This document shows positions 10,929 to 23,054 of a stretch of DNA of 64,000 bases, piece after piece; the first letter of the stretch is position 1, and each line of letters opens with the position of its first letter. Source of the DNA: Paroedura picta (Eukaryota > Chordata > Lepidosauria > Squamata > Gekkonidae); assembly GCF_049243985.1 (NCBI RefSeq), contig NC_135371.1, positions 3,311,501-3,375,500 of the forward strand, read 5' to 3'. A model generated the notes under the pieces. The model did not search any database. It worked only from the letters and a program-made list of their open reading frames with translations, and had not been told where the DNA came from. Made by a program: the position numbers and the translations under genes.

Positions 10929-11128
10929 CCGTATTTGCCGGCCTATAAGACGACTGGGCGTATAAGACGACCCCCCAACATTTCCACTCAAAATACAGTA
11001 CTACGGGCCACTTTGGGCAGCCATGTCTATCCCAACTGAAGTGCACCGAGCGTATAAGACCCCCCCCCCCCCACTTGGAGGCATGTTTTTCAGGGGGAAA
11101 AAGTAGTCTTATACGACCGCAAATAGTG
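10929..11128. mobile_element. Tc1/mariner-like MITE, about 200 bp
   Basis: Ends are inverted repeats (CCGTATTTGCCGGCCTATAA versus CACTATTTGCGGTCGTATAA on the other strand) bordered by TA on each side, the target choice of Tc1/mariner elements. No coding capacity. Family assignment rests only on the TA duplication and ends. Confidence 0.55.
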
Positions 11129-11129
11129 T

Positions 11130-11929
11130 AATCAAAACCTTTAAAATCCCCTCCCACCCTCCCTAACCACCCACCCTCATCCCAATATTTTATGGATGTT
11201 TCATTCTTTTGCATTTATTTCTTACCATCTTAGTTATAAACCAGTTTGCGGGAGCAGCGGTATAGAAATACAATGATAAATAAATAAGATAAACCTTTAA
11301 CGTTTGATCCTGCTACATAATAATGTTTTAGCCCCTCTGTTGTGGAGGGGCTACTGTGATCGGCTGGTCTATGTACTGGGATATTATGGCTGATGACAAT
11401 CACAATAAACTTCCACAGAGCCTAGTAAGGAAGGGTCATCCTCTTTTTATTTTTAAATGTAAATTTTATAGGGTTTCACATCAGCAAAAATCATTAAATG
11501 ATCAAGAAGAGTCCAATGGCCCCTGTGAGACCAAGAAAGTTTAACTCTGGACATACATTATAAATATATCTTCCCTGTAAATAGAGTTCAATCTCATTTC
11601 AGATACATCTCAAGGTTTTTTTCCCCCCATCCTGTTTGCATCTGTCTTAATTTTACTACAGTAAGTAGGTGAAGGGCTGTTAAAGTTTAACATTTCCATC
11701 AGGACACTTTTCTTTTTTCCTGGAACGCTAACAAAATGGACAAAGAGGTTGAGGCTTGCCCATGGGCTCCCCTTCTGGCACGGCTGTTCAGAGGCAGGGC
11801 ACAGGGGAATGTGGAGGATCTCTTCAGTCGCCATGGGTGGAAGTAGCCACTGACAACCGGTCCTCCATGAAAGTTAATCCAACATATTATGCTATTTTGG
11901 ATAAAATTAGAATCAAGGTTCTTCTAAGT
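11130..11929. other. Intergenic stretch with an L2-like tail
   Basis: 11215-11300 looks like an L2-type 3' tail (ATAAACCAGTTTGCGGGAGC..GGTATAGAAATACAATG). The remaining bases to 11929 show no supported feature. Confidence 0.35.
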
Positions 11930-12189
11930 CTGCGTTTTTCAACTGCCATAATGCCATGACCCCCAACTATGTTAGGGGTGGCGTACACATGCATGGGGGA
12001 GGTGCATACATGTGTGCACAGGCGTACAACAATCTGGTGGCGGCGTGGAGGTGACCAGTGCCATGGCTCTGCTGCTGCCCACTGCCACCATTCGTGGCCT
12101 GCTGACGCTGCCACCATCCCGCGGCCACCTCCTGGAAGGGGCCAGGCGACCCCACTTGGAGTTGAAACCCCCAAGGTTGAGATCCACCA
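11930..12189. mobile_element. hAT element with SPIN-like ends, different core
   Basis: 260-bp element with ends CTGCGTTTTTCAACTGCC and CCCAAGGTTGAGATCCACCA and a perfect 8-bp target duplication TTCTAAGT (11922-11929, 12190-12197). The inner sequence (GCATACATGTGTGCACAGG, GC-rich CCACC blocks) is unlike the copies at 4886 and 47140. Confidence 0.75.
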
Positions 12190-12544
12190 TTCTAAGTTGA
12201 AAATTACAGTACTGGTCATTTTGTAGAAGCTGACATGAGGCACTAATCTATCTCACCACCATGATGTGAGATGTTTTCAGAGAGTACAGAGACAAACATA
12301 TATATCTATCTATATATAAATAACTGGTCACTAGACTGTGCCCACATACATTTGATTGCAGCTGAGGAGAAAAGAGAGGAGGGTGGACAACAAGGAGAGC
12401 AAGAGGCCCAGTGAAGGTCCTCTTCAAGGGCAGGTACCATAAAACACTTAATGCCCACAAAAGGGCAGGCTTTAACAGGTTTCTAACTGGGATAGAACGG
12501 CTCTGCCCACACAGATCCTGTAATAGCAGGTAAGGCTACATCTC
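12190..12544. other. Stretch without a gene
   Basis: Contains a short TATC run near 12300 and sequence without recognised features, downstream of gene C. Confidence 0.3.
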
Positions 12545-12862
12545 TGACCAAACCCCTTTCCACACTCCAAGCAGGTATAAGGCTTCTCCCTTTTGTGAAC
12601 CTCCTGATGTTTCATTAGGTCAGATTTTAGGGAGAAGAACTTGCTCTACTCCAAGCATTTATTCTCTCCAGCATTAATAGTCTGGTGTGCTTTTAGGGTG
12701 TCATTCCCCTTAATGAATTTCCACACTCCAAAAATTTACATGGCTTCTCCCCAGGAGATGTGCAGTTTTGATGTGCAGTTAGGGTGCCTTTCTGAGAGAA
12801 ACACTTTCCAAACTCCAAATGTTTATTTGGTTTGTCCCAAGTATGCAACTGTTCATGTCACC
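12545..12862 (-). pseudogene. Decayed 3' fingers of gene C array
   Basis: Finger-like units continue past the gene C stop: CTTTCCACACTCCAAGCA blocks recur about every 84 bp on the plus strand, but spacing and frame are broken and cysteine and histidine positions are lost. This is the former end of the array, now outside the reading frame. It marks gene C as shortened. Confidence 0.7.
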
Positions 12863-14394
12863 TTAAGTGGACATTTCAAGGGAAGCCCTTTCAACATTCC
12901 AAGCAGTTATATGTTTTCTTCTCTTTTGATGCGCTGTAAGGAGGGTTCCATTCAGAGAGAAGCACTTTCCATACTCCAAGCATTTCTGTGGCTTCTTCCC
13001 AGTATGGATATTTTGATGTGCTTTTAGGTTGTCACTCCGAGAGAAGGACTTTCCACACACCAAGCAATGATATGGTTTCTCCCCAGTATGAATCTTTTGA
13101 TGGACTTGTAGGGCTTCATTCCGAGAGAAGTGCTTTCCACATTCCAAGCAAATATATGGCTTCTCCCGTGTGTGAACCTTCTGATGTCTAGTTAGGTGGC
13201 CACTTTGAGAGAAGCACTTTCCACACTCCAAACACTGATATGGCTTCTCTCCTGTGTGAATCTTTTGATGTCTCCTTAGGTGGATAATCCGTGAAAAGCA
13301 CTTTCCACACTCCAAGCACTGATATGGCTTCTCCCCCGTGTGAACCTTTTGATGTGCTTTTAAGGTTCCAGTCAGAGAGAACTGCTTTCCACACTCCAAG
13401 CATTTATAAGGCTTTTCCCCTGTATGAACCTTTTGATGTCTTTTTAGTTGGCCATTCCGAGAAAAGCACTTTCCACAATCCAAGCATTTATAGGGTTTCT
13501 CCCCTGTATGAACCTTTAGATGTACTTTCAGGGTTCCATTCAGAGAGAATTGCTTTCCACACACCAAGCATTTATATGGCTTCTCCCCAGTATGAATATT
13601 TCGATGAGCTTTCAGGGTTTCATTCCGAGAAAAGTGCTTTCCACACTCCAGGCATTTATAGGGCTTCACCCCTGTATGAACCTTTTGATGCGCTCTTAGG
13701 GCTCCATTCACAGAGAAGCACTTTCCACACTCCACACATTTAAATGGCTTCTCCCCAGAATGAATCTTTTGATGTGTCGTCAGGTGTCCATTCTGAGAGA
13801 AGCCCTTTCCACACTCCAGGCATTTAAATGGCCTCTCCCCAGTATGAATCTTTTGATGAGCTTTTAGGGTTCCATTCCGAGAAAAGTGCTTTCCACACTC
13901 CGAGCATGTATAGGGCTTCTCCCCAGTATGGATCCTTTGATGTGCAGCTAGTGTGTAATCCAGAGAGAAGCACTTTCCACATTCCAAGCATTTATATTGC
14001 TTCTCTCTCATATGGATTCTTTGATGCCTACTTCTTGCACTATTCCAGTGGAACCACTTCCCACATTCCATGCATTTATACCTTTTCCAGCATGTTGAAA
14101 CATTGTGATATGTTTTAACCCTGAATTTGCATCTGAACCCCTTTTGGGCCATGGCACCCATAGGTCTCCTCTTTCTCTTCCCTCTTTCATCTTGGACTAA
14201 GACCTCAGGCTTTTTTCTTCTCTGACAGGCCACCAACTCCTTCCTCTGCTTTTGTTTTGCTCCCCTTTTTCTTCGACAATGCCTCTTTGGTACCATGTGA
14301 TCTCCAAATTTCGCTTCCCCCTGGAGATAGTTGTCTTTTCCCACACATCTCCCTCCTGATCCCTTCTCACTTTCCATCTCCCTCACATCTGCAA
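12863..14394 (-). CDS. KRAB zinc-finger gene C, finger-array exon
   Basis: Last coding exon of the second KRAB-C2H2 gene; model 16580-16500, 15975-15846, 14394-12863 gives 1743 nt, 580 aa plus stop, in frame. It opens with a linker homologous to gene A ([32 protein letters not shown]), then 13 good fingers (first finger CMECGKWF) and a fourteenth with CLEYG in place of CLECG. A frameshift there yields a short non-finger tail before the stop, while decayed finger sequence continues beyond it. Finger contact positions differ from A and E, so the genes have diverged in likely target. Loss of a few terminal fingers need not abolish function. Confidence 0.9.
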
Positions 14395-14699
14395 CTGCAA
14401 AAGAGAGACAGAAATCCAGTCAGAACCAAAAATTTTAAAAGGCCATTAACAGATCAAGTGAGTAGTGAATGGTATTTTCTACAATGGGAACCTGGAAAAA
14501 CCTCAGCAATATTTTAAAACACACCAGGATGACTTGGAAAATGAGAAACAAGTGACCAGAGGGAGATGCAGGAGATTTCTTGCTTCTGTTGCAGAATGTT
14601 ACTCTTGAGATCGCATTAAGGTTAATCATTTTCCTGGTGTTTATTCAGGGAACAAATGAAACAGAATAGGAAAACCAATTTTATTATATTATTTATTTC

Positions 14700-14820
14700 A
14701 TTTTTAACCACCTCTCCAGCATTAATATTCTGGTGTGCTTTTAGGGTCTCATTCCAAGAAAAGAATTTCCACACTCCAAAAATGTACATGGCTTCTCCCC
14801 AGGAGATGCGCAGTTTCAAA
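14700..14820 (-). pseudogene. Displaced zinc-finger fragment in gene C intron
   Basis: About 110 bp closely matching 12655-12775 (shared CTCCAGCATTAATA, CTGGTGTGCTTTTAGGGT and TGGCTTCTCCCCAGGAGATG). It lies upstream of the finger exon, in the intron after the KRAB box. A finger piece copied from the decayed array end into the intron. Confidence 0.7.
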
Positions 14821-14869
14821 TCAAATCGAATCGAATCAATCAGTAAATAAATAAATACTGAGATCCCCA

Positions 14870-15010
14870 TATCGCGCTGGAAGCAAGCTGGGAGACTTTA
14901 GAGCAGCCCCAGATAGACATACAACCTCACCTACCTCACAGGCTTGTTATGAGGATAAAATTATGTAAGCCGCTTTGAAGCATTGTTAGCAAGATATAAA
15001 TGAAAGATAC
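14870..15010 (+). repeat. Sauria-SINE-like fragment
   Basis: CACCTACCTCACAGGCTTGT, TGTGAGGATAAAAT-type block and GTAAGCCGCTTTGAAG resemble the 3' half of the Sauria SINE family. Confidence 0.5.
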
Positions 15011-15564
15011 AAAAGTGGAGTATTAAAAAAGGTATCAATATCACTGAATGGGGGGGCAGCTTGTAAGATAGGTTGGGTGGCAGGACGGTCCCAGAGAAGG
15101 AAATATGGAAAGCGGAAGATGCACGGACTGCTAGGGAGACACAAAGAGCACAGGTAGGGGGACATAGGGGAAAATACAGGATTCCCCACAATTCCTTGCA
15201 GGTTCCCCACTATGCAAATGAGCCTCACACAAGTAGGGACTGGGCTGGCACAGCACAACCAGGCCAGAATTCTTCCGGGGCTGCCGGGGAAAGAAAGGAG
15301 GAAAAGGTGAAGTTTGTGTGTGGGGGGGGGGGAGGGGGGAGATAAAGGTAGACAGGCTGGGGCCCTGGAAGGTGGGAAGGACCCAGAGAAACATGAAGAT
15401 AATGGGCTTATCAGGAAGGAAAGAGGGAATAAGGCAATACATATACAAAATACAAAAGCCAAGGAAGAAAACAGGAACCAGGAACTTGACTCGATATTTT
15501 TAATCTCTCCTGATCAAAGCTCTCCTCATCAATTAGTTTCTCTTTACGGCATCAGTGTATTTTA

Positions 15565-16080
<516 letters not shown>

Positions 16081-16246
16081 TCATTCTACTGAAAGGCTCA
16101 AAAAAATGTCAACTCAGACTATTGCAAAGAAGTGGACCTCTCTTGGGCAAGACCAGTTAAAGGTGAGGGAGAAATAAGACGGTAGAGCTGACATAATATT
16201 ATCTTCCAGTTTTAAAACCCAGAAATATGGAGAAATTGTGCTTCAA

Positions 16247-16429
16247 GACAAGAAGAAGAGTTGGTTTTCATACCCCGCTTTTCACTGCCCCAAGGAGTCT
16301 CAAAGTGATTTACAATTGCCTTCCCTTCCCCTCTCCACAATAGACATCCTGTGAGGTAGGTTTGCTGGCAGGGGCTCTTGGAAATTGTAGTCCATGGACA
16401 TCTGGAGGACCACAGGTTGACTACCCCTG
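16247..16429 (-). mobile_element. SINE 3' piece fused to half a palindromic MITE
   Basis: 16247-16362 is a minus-strand SINE tail (AGGTATGAAAACC-type end, CAAGGAGTCTCAAAG). 16363-16429 is the right half of the MITE, ending GGTTGACTACCCCTG. The junction suggests deletion of the other halves. Confidence 0.6.
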
Positions 16430-16499
16430 CTGTAGACCCATATTTTCTCTCAGGTCTTCTACTCTTCCCCAAGAGCTGCTGATGAAATCCTAAACTCAC

Positions 16500-16580
16500 C
16501 TTTCCTGCACCTGTGCAAAAGCCTAATTCCCCCTCCATGCAGGGGAAACAAGAAAGAACAGAAGCCCCGTGAAACGGCAT
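16500..16580 (-). CDS. First coding exon of gene C
   Basis: ATG at 16580 gives MPFHGASVLSCFPCM..ELGFCTGAGK (27 residues) and ends in AAAG|GTGAGT, phase 0. Same length as gene A exon 1 and clearly homologous. Confidence 0.7.
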
Positions 16581-16673
16581 GCCCCATAAATCTCCGGATC
16601 TTTCTTGAAGAAGAACCACGTCCTGGACACCTGGAAAAGGCAGGGATGACCTTTCTGCGCCTTGCAAGTCCTT

Positions 16674-16687
16674 CTGGGAAATGTAGT
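16674..16687 (-). promoter_or_regulatory. ZNF143/SBS-like promoter motif, module C
   Basis: Minus strand GAGACTACATTTCCCAGAAG, core intact, about 175 bp upstream of the exon 1 donor. Confidence 0.6.
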
Positions 16688-16872
16688 CTCCTGCAACGGA
16701 AACGCCCAGACAGAATAAGAAAAGCAACAATGTGGGAACATGGAAGAGAAAGGGGTTTTTGCTCCTTTGTCGATTTTGTGGAGCAGCTTCCTGTGTCTAT
16801 GAATGAATGTTCGCTCTTTTTATGATCAAGCCACCTGATCTCGGTCCTCCTCAACCTCAATACAAAACTCAC

Positions 16873-16926
16873 CTCAAAGGAGCCATCCAATGTCTTTCCA
16901 TTTCCTATCCTAAGAACATCTTGTCA
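16873..16926 (-). other. Conserved putative exon X, module D
   Basis: 54 nt between a CTTTCCTTCAG acceptor-like tract and GAG|GTGAGT, downstream of the module D KRAB box and upstream of module C. Read directly after the KRAB exon it meets an early stop, so it would end a short KRAB-only protein or be skipped. Similar sequence lies at 6521-6600. Confidence 0.25.
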
Positions 16927-17006
16927 CTGAAGGAAAGAAAGCAATGTGGAAGTGAATCCTTACATTCAAGAGGATCAAAGGAAAATCCTGCCCCCTCCCT
17001 TCTTAC

Positions 17007-17136
17007 CAAGAGAGGCCACGGCCTCGTAATTTTCCTCCATCACTTCCCAGAAGACTTTTCTTTGGCCCGGATCCAGCAAAGCCCATTCCTCCTCCGTGAA
17101 GGACACGGCCACCTCCTCCAAGGACACCGGGGGTCT
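17007..17136 (-). CDS. KRAB-A box exon, module D
   Basis: 130-bp exon encoding [13 protein letters not shown] then [29 protein letters not shown], with good acceptor and G|GTAAGA donor. Intact, with a matching exon 1 (20419-20502), yet no finger exon before module C. The phase-1 end allows splicing straight to 14394, making D an alternative 5' half of gene C. Confidence 0.85.
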
Positions 17137-17217
17137 CTGAAAGAGGAAAACGTGGCCCCGTGGATCACCCGTCCCTGTTCCTGACCATCCAAGATAGAAC
17201 GAACCAATCTACAGATG

Positions 17218-17353
17218 CAGGGGTAGTCAAACTGTGGCCCTCCAGATGTCCATGGACTACAATTCCCATGAGCCCCTGCCAGCGAACGCTGGCAGGGGCT
17301 CATGGGAATTGTAGTCCATGGACATCTGGAGGGCCGCAGTTTGACTACCCCTG
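17218..17353. mobile_element. Palindromic hAT-type MITE, 136 bp
   Basis: Full hairpin copy CAGGGGTAGTCAAACTG..inverse, in the intron upstream of module D KRAB. The flanks do not show a clear 8-bp repeat. Confidence 0.85.
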
Positions 17354-17699
17354 GATTAAAGAGTGTCATTTAATGTCATACGTTCCAATGGCAACAGAAG
17401 TTACATTAACTGGTTTGTGCTTCATAACTGTAAAAGTCTCAAAGAAATAGAAACGCGGAAAATGGCACAAAACTTTGGTTGTCTTGGTCTAGTTTCATTT
17501 AATGAAACAAAAAAAGTACCCCAGTTTTCTGTATAACACCACAAACTATACAATCCTGCACGTATAATGTATAATCTCCCCGTAAACATGTTGCCAAAGG
17601 ATCTGTGAGCTTTCAACATTTCTTTCTGCAGAGGCTTTCTGCGTTAAATTTAATTTAACTCCAACTCAGTCAACATAAACTGGCCTAACTAAGCACATC

Positions 17700-18225
17700 A
17701 TATGCTAGACATAGACAAACTGGAGAGTGTCCAGAGGAGGGCAACAAAGACGGGGAGGGGTTTGGAGACCAAGACGTATGAAGAAAGGTTGGGGGAGCTC
17801 GGTCTGTTTAGCCTGGAGAGGAGACGACTGAGAGGGGATCTGATCAATATCTTCAAGTACTTAAAAGGCTGCCATATAGAGGGTGTAGCAGAGTTGTTCT
17901 CTCTTGCTCTGGTGGGATGGACTAGAACTAATGAGATGAAATTAATTCAAAAGAAATTCCATCTAAACATCCAGAAGAAGTTCCTGACAGTGAGAGCGGT
18001 TCCTCAGTGGAACAGGCTTCCTTGGGAGGTGGTGGGTTCTCCATCCTTGGAGATTTGTAAACAGAGGCTGGAGAGCCATCTGATGGAAAGGCTGATTCTG
18101 TGAAGGCTCAAGGGGGTGGCAGGTGACAGTGGATGAGCAATAGGGTTGTGGGTGTCCTGCATAGTGCAGGGGGTTGGACTAGATGACCCAGGAGGTCCCT
18201 TCCAACTCTATGATTCTATGATTCA
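17700..18225 (+). mobile_element. CR1 LINE 3' end
   Basis: Encodes DKLESVQRRATKTGRGLETK..GLFSLERRRLRGDLINIFK..EVVGSPSLEICKQRL over 130 codons without a stop, then 3' UTR GTTGGACTAGATGACCCAGG. Confidence 0.85.
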
Positions 18226-18379
18226 TCCATTTGGTCCTATTTTTTCTCCTAACCACCCCAAGGCCTACTCATTCCAGGCTCTGTGACCCTCATGGCCCTG
18301 CAGAAGTGAGATGCAGGGCACACAAAATGCTGAGAGGCCCAAGATTTAGGTGTAATTATCATTGCAATTGTCGTCTATC

Positions 18380-19680
18380 ACTGACCTGGGAGAAGAGCTC
18401 TGTCTCACAGGCTCTGCAGGTAGGCCTGGATGTCTCTCAGGAGCACATTCCAGCAGGCCCTGAAAGGCCCTGGCTCTGGTCGAGGCCAAAGTATTTCCTT
18501 AGGGCCCTGGCCCTAGAGCAGACATGCTTTAAGACAAAGATGAACATCTTGCAGAAATAATTATTAAATTGGGGGGAGGGGGGAGGAGTCATTTACCTAC
18601 AATCAAATGCCAGCTGTGAGCCTGAATGAAAGGAATGCACACATCCTGGTCCAGATTGGCCACAGACAATCCCCCCCCCCAGTATTTTGCAATGACAGAA
18701 TAATAATTATAATTCCACCGTAACACTGTGAATTGCTGGGTCAGTTGGGTGAAATTTATTTATTTATTTATTACTTTTTTATATCGCCCTCCTATATGGC
18801 TCAGGGCGGTTAACATAAAAAGTTGTGGGGTATTCCATAGAACATAGCATAGAACATAGTCATCATAACATCAACAACAATCCAACAGTGGTTTAAATTA
18901 ACATAACATCAACAAATTCGGTCAATAATAATATAACAGGAACAGCAACTGAGATAAACCCCCCCAGAGAGGTCAGACTGGGGTAGCCCATGGAGGAGGT
19001 ATCTGAGGGGATAAATGGGATTGGAAAACAGTTCCTTTTATTCAATCACTAGATATTATTAATATACTATTATTAATTTTATTTGTACTTGTTTTAACGG
19101 ATAACCGTTTTAGTGCATGTATTGTATTTTACTTTATCAACTTTGTTAGCTGCCCCAAGACACAAGGGAGGGGCGGGATATAAATTTGATAAATATAATA
19201 AATATTTTTTAATCTTATCCCGCCCTTCTATGTTGCTCAGGGAGGGTAACAACATTGAAAGGAACATGCAAAAAAATTCAAGTTAAAACATTTACATGTT
19301 ACTGAAGCCCCCAGTTAAAACTCCCAGACCTGGGGTGGGGTGGGGGCAAGGGATTAATGAAGGAGCCGATCTTCCAGCTCTCTGGATGCAATTTTAGGCC
19401 TGGTGGAATCGCTCTGTCTTACAGGACCAGCGGGGCTGATTTTGGTCCCACAGGACCTCTTCTGCGAGCTCATTCCACCCGGCTGGGCCAATTCCACCTT
19501 CTTCAGGCTGGGGACCCTGTGCCAATGTTAAGCTGAAGATCTTCTTGCTTGGGGGCAGGTGGGGGTGGGGGGCTGCAGTGGAAAAGACAGCCCCATAGGC
19601 ACGCTGGCCCCACACTGTTTAGGGCAGGCATAGCCAAACTGTGGCTCTCCAGGTGCCCATGAACTACAATTCCCCGGCTC
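18380..19680. repeat. L2-type LINE 3' fragments in both senses and MITE half
   Basis: 18380-18520 and 19380-19500 are minus-sense LINE ORF ends (GAAGAGCTCTGTCTCACAGG type). 18755-19210 is the AT-rich 3' UTR (CAGGGCGGTTAACAT, GGGGCGGGATATAAATTTG). 19622-19676 is half of a palindromic MITE. Confidence 0.5.
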
Positions 19681-19726
19681 AGGGCTTTGGAGTGAATTCC
19701 CTCATTTGCCAAACACACTTTTAGGT

Positions 19727-20085
19727 AGGGTTGCCAACTCCAGATTGGGAAAACCCGGGAGGATTGGAGGGTGCAGCCTGCAGAGGGCAGAGTTTCGGGA
19801 GGAGAGGGTCTTCCTTGCCCTTTAATGCCACCCAGCCCCCCTCCCTTGCCAGAGGCCATGTTCTCCAGGGCAGGGGTAGTCAACCTGTGGTCCTCCAGAT
19901 GTGCATGGACTACAATTCCCATGAGCCCCTGCCAGCTAACGCTGGCAGGGGCTCATGGGAATTGTAGTCCATGCACATCTGGAGGACCACAGGTTGACTT
20001 CCCCTGCTCCAGGGGACCTGATCCCTGTTGCCTGGAGATGAGCTGTCATGCAGGGGGATCCCTGGAGGAGAGGCTCCCTTTCCTG
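19727..20085 (-). repeat. Unclassified squamate repeat split by a MITE
   Basis: A widespread repeat recognised by GTTGCCAACTCCAG.., CTGATCCCTGTTGCCTGGAG and an intervening pyrimidine-rich block. The MITE 19871-20006 lies inside it. Confidence 0.6.
19871..20006. mobile_element. Palindromic hAT-type MITE, 136 bp
   Basis: Perfect 8-bp target duplication CTCCAGGG at 19863-19870 and 20007-20014. Near-perfect hairpin. Confidence 0.9.
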
Positions 20086-20418
20086 ACGCCGCTTCCCAGC
20101 CGGAGATCTTCGTGGATCTGACGCTCATTGGGGGGGGGGGGGGGTCTTTCAGCAGAGAAAGCAACGGAATGCATCGGAAGAGAAATCTACAAGATCCGCG
20201 CAGAGAGAGGACCTGCCAGAGCCCAGAAAGGACAGGCCATAAACCTCACTGGATCAGCCTGGGCGGTGCTGAGATTAAAAATAAGCGCAGCCTGGTGGCA
20301 GGCAAGAGGCTGCAACAAGAAACCTGCACAGATCTCCGCTCGCCCCCCCCCCCCCCATTTCCCCCCTTTGCAGACATGCCCTCCCCCTCCCCTCCTTTTG
20401 GAGAAATCCTCCACTCAC

Positions 20419-20502
20419 CTTTCCTCCTGCAGGCGCGCAAAAGCCCACCTCTCCCTCCAGCCGGGGGGAAGGAGACGGGAGGGAGGCGCTGCCCAACTCC
20501 AT
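20419..20502 (-). CDS. First coding exon, module D
   Basis: ATG at 20502 gives MELGSASLPSPSPRLEGEVG then FCAPAGGK (28 residues), ending AAAG|GTGAGT in phase 0. One codon longer than A and C exon 1. It joins 17136 in frame. Confidence 0.6.
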
Positions 20503-20578
20503 ATCGCCCAAATTCACTTCTCTTCCCCCCCCCCCCCCGCCTTCAATGCCTGGGAAAGGCCGGGGCTGGCAAGGCCTG

Positions 20579-20592
20579 CTGGGAAATGTAGT
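20579..20592 (-). promoter_or_regulatory. ZNF143/SBS-like promoter motif, module D
   Basis: Minus strand GGAACTACATTTCCCAGCAG, core intact, 160 bp from the exon 1 donor. The surrounding 20.4-20.7 kb is GC- and CpG-rich. Confidence 0.6.
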
Positions 20593-21024
20593 TCCCCGCG
20601 ACAAGAGCTAGACCCAGGTGCAAGAAGAGGAGGATTGCATCCAAGTGTTTAGGGCACACCCGCGTGATTGCGCCGGATTAACGCTTTGGGGGGGAGTGGA
20701 CGGCGCCCGCTTTGAGTTTCTGCTCTTATGAAACGTTTCCAAAGCGGAGTAGCCGCCCAAGCTGTGCAGAAAGAGATTGGGGGAGATGAGGACCCAAATT
20801 CAAACTCAAATTTATTTAATACAGTACTGCGGCTAGAAAAAAACAGCCCAAAAAATGCCAGCAGAAATTATATAATCTGGGAACCAATACAAAATTTACA
20901 ATATTTAAAATTGCAGCCCCGGGTAGCAAAGCCTCCCTTCCACAAAAGAGGAGGATTGAGGAAGAGAAGGGGAGGAAAGGAAAGGAAGAACAAACCAGTC
21001 AAAAATATAAAGAAGAACAGTGGA

Positions 21025-21460
21025 GGCAGGGTTGCCACCTCTGGGCTTGGAAAGACCTGGAGACTTTTGGAGTGGAACCAGGATTTGGGGCGGGGCTTCA
21101 GGGAAGTATAATACTTGGGCTGGGGTGACCAAACAGCGGCTCTCCAGATGTCCATGGACTACAATTCCTATGAGCCCCTGCTAGCATCTGTTAATCTTTC
21201 ATATATCCACAAGAAATGCAGGGGGGTTGGACTAGATGACCCAGGAGGTCCTTTCCAACACTATGATTCTAAGAATCTCTGATTCCCAAAGGTGATTTCA
21301 TGTCTTGGCTGGAGAAATATAATTTTTGTTTGTTTTTGGGTGGTGATCATTTGGGCATGTCATTGGAGTCACTGTGGATAGGCTCCACAGTGTGAGTTCT
21401 GGCATTGTGCAGGGGGGTGGACTAGATGACCATGGAGGTCCTTTCCAACTCTATGATTCC
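21025..21460. repeat. Repeat cluster: unclassified repeat, MITE half, two CR1 tails
   Basis: 21025-21115 is the CCAGATT/GGAGACTT repeat (minus). 21119-21186 is the left half of a palindromic MITE. 21210-21290 and 21405-21460 are CR1 tails (TTGGACTAGATGACCCAGG, CCAACTCTATGATTCC). Confidence 0.6.
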
Positions 21461-21579
21461 GTGTTGGACTTCATTCTGGGTGTTTATTATCCTTCTCACT
21501 TGATGGAGGCAAGCAAGAGTGAAGAGTCGGCTGTGTTGCAGCAGGGAAGGATCACTCATGTTCAAGTTACCTGTTTGTC

Positions 21580-23054
21580 CGAGTTGGCCTCAACCATAAA
21601 CCTGGCAGAAGAGCTCTGTGTTACAGGCCCTACGGAGCTGTGCTAGTCCTGTTAAGGCCCTGATGTTCTCCGGGAGCTTGTTCCACCAGGCAGGGGCCAA
21701 AGGAGAGGAAGCCCTGGCCCTGGATGAGGCCAGTCAGACTTCTTTGGGGCCAGGGACGACCAGGTGGTTTGCAGTCCTTGAGCAACTCCAGGGGGCAAAT
21801 TCAGACAGCTGGTCCCTTAGATACCCCAGGCCCAGACCACATGTGGCTTTGTAGATTAACACCAAAACCTTAAAGCAAACCTGGAACTTTACTGTGAGCC
21901 AACATAGTTGCCACAGTACCAGTCTAATTTGGGCCTTCCACAGTTCCAGTGAGGACCTGTGCAGCAGCATTTTGGACCAGCCGTAATTTCCAGATTAGGG
22001 TCAAGGGAAGGCCTGCACAGAGAGAAGTACAGTAATCCAGACATAAAGTGATCGTTGCATGGATCACTGTGGCCAGGTGCTCAGGGGCCAGATAGGGTGC
22101 AAGTAGCCTGGCTTGGTAAAGATGGAAGAAAGTTTTGCTACTGTCGTGACTTGAGCCTCCCTTGACAAGGAGGCATCAAAGATCACTCCAAAATTCCTGG
22201 CCATACATGCCATTGTCAACTGCGTTCTGTCCAGGTAGGGCAGGTGCACTTCCTGATCTGGACCTTTCCTCCCCAGCGACAGGACCTCCGTCTTCAAGGG
22301 GCTCAGCTTCAAGCGACTACCCTTGAACCCCTCCACCACTGCCTCAAAACACCTGGCTAACGAGTCTGGGGGGGGGGGAAGTCATCTGGTTGGCCATGTC
22401 CCAGGAGCTGGGTGTCACTCACATATTGGGTGTCACTCACAAAGCTTCTCCAAACTTGCTCTAGCCGTCTCACCTAATGTTTCCTAAGGTGCAGCTCCTC
22501 TGGATACCGGGGAGCTGGTTTTGGAAGGGAGGAGAAAGGGTGTCAAGGTGCAATCACATCAGTGGCAGCCAACCTCCAGTGATTCCTGTCGCTGACCATC
22601 TCATGTACAGATCTGCTAAGAGGCTTCGGGTCCCACAGGCCATCTGTCTGGATCCCCCGCCTTCGGAGAACAGTGGACTGACCAGAGCACCACGCTGTGG
22701 GTTATCAGATCCACCTCCAACCCCACACCAAGGATCAAATCCAAGGTGTCTTCCGTTTGATGGGTTGGGCCGCTAACAACTGGCGAGTCCCAGTGCTGCT
22801 GGCCAACACTGGGTCCAGGCCTGAACCTATGGCAGACAGTTCTGCTTGGACACTGAAGTCTCCCAAAATAATACTCAGTGCCCAGGTGGCCGCCACCTCA
22901 AGCAGTCCCGACAGGGCATCTGCTGGGATACTGGGTGGCCTGTAAACCAGCCAGATGGCCACTCTCTCAACTGAATCCCCGCCTAGGCCGACATCCTCAA
23001 TCCCTGAGATCACTGTAGGAGAAAGCCTCATGGACCAAGAAGGCCACCCCTCCA
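21580..23054 (-). mobile_element. L2/Vingi-like LINE, about 1.5 kb with internal loss
   Basis: Minus strand holds endonuclease sequence (LVYRPPSIPADALSGLLE, ILGDFSVQAE) at 22735-23070, reverse transcriptase end (LKLSPLKTEVLSLGRKGPDQ, RNFGVIFDASLS) at 22064-22339 and the ORF terminus near 21600-21970 (TYKATCGLGLGYLRDQLSEF). The central RT is missing and frames are broken. Confidence 0.75.
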
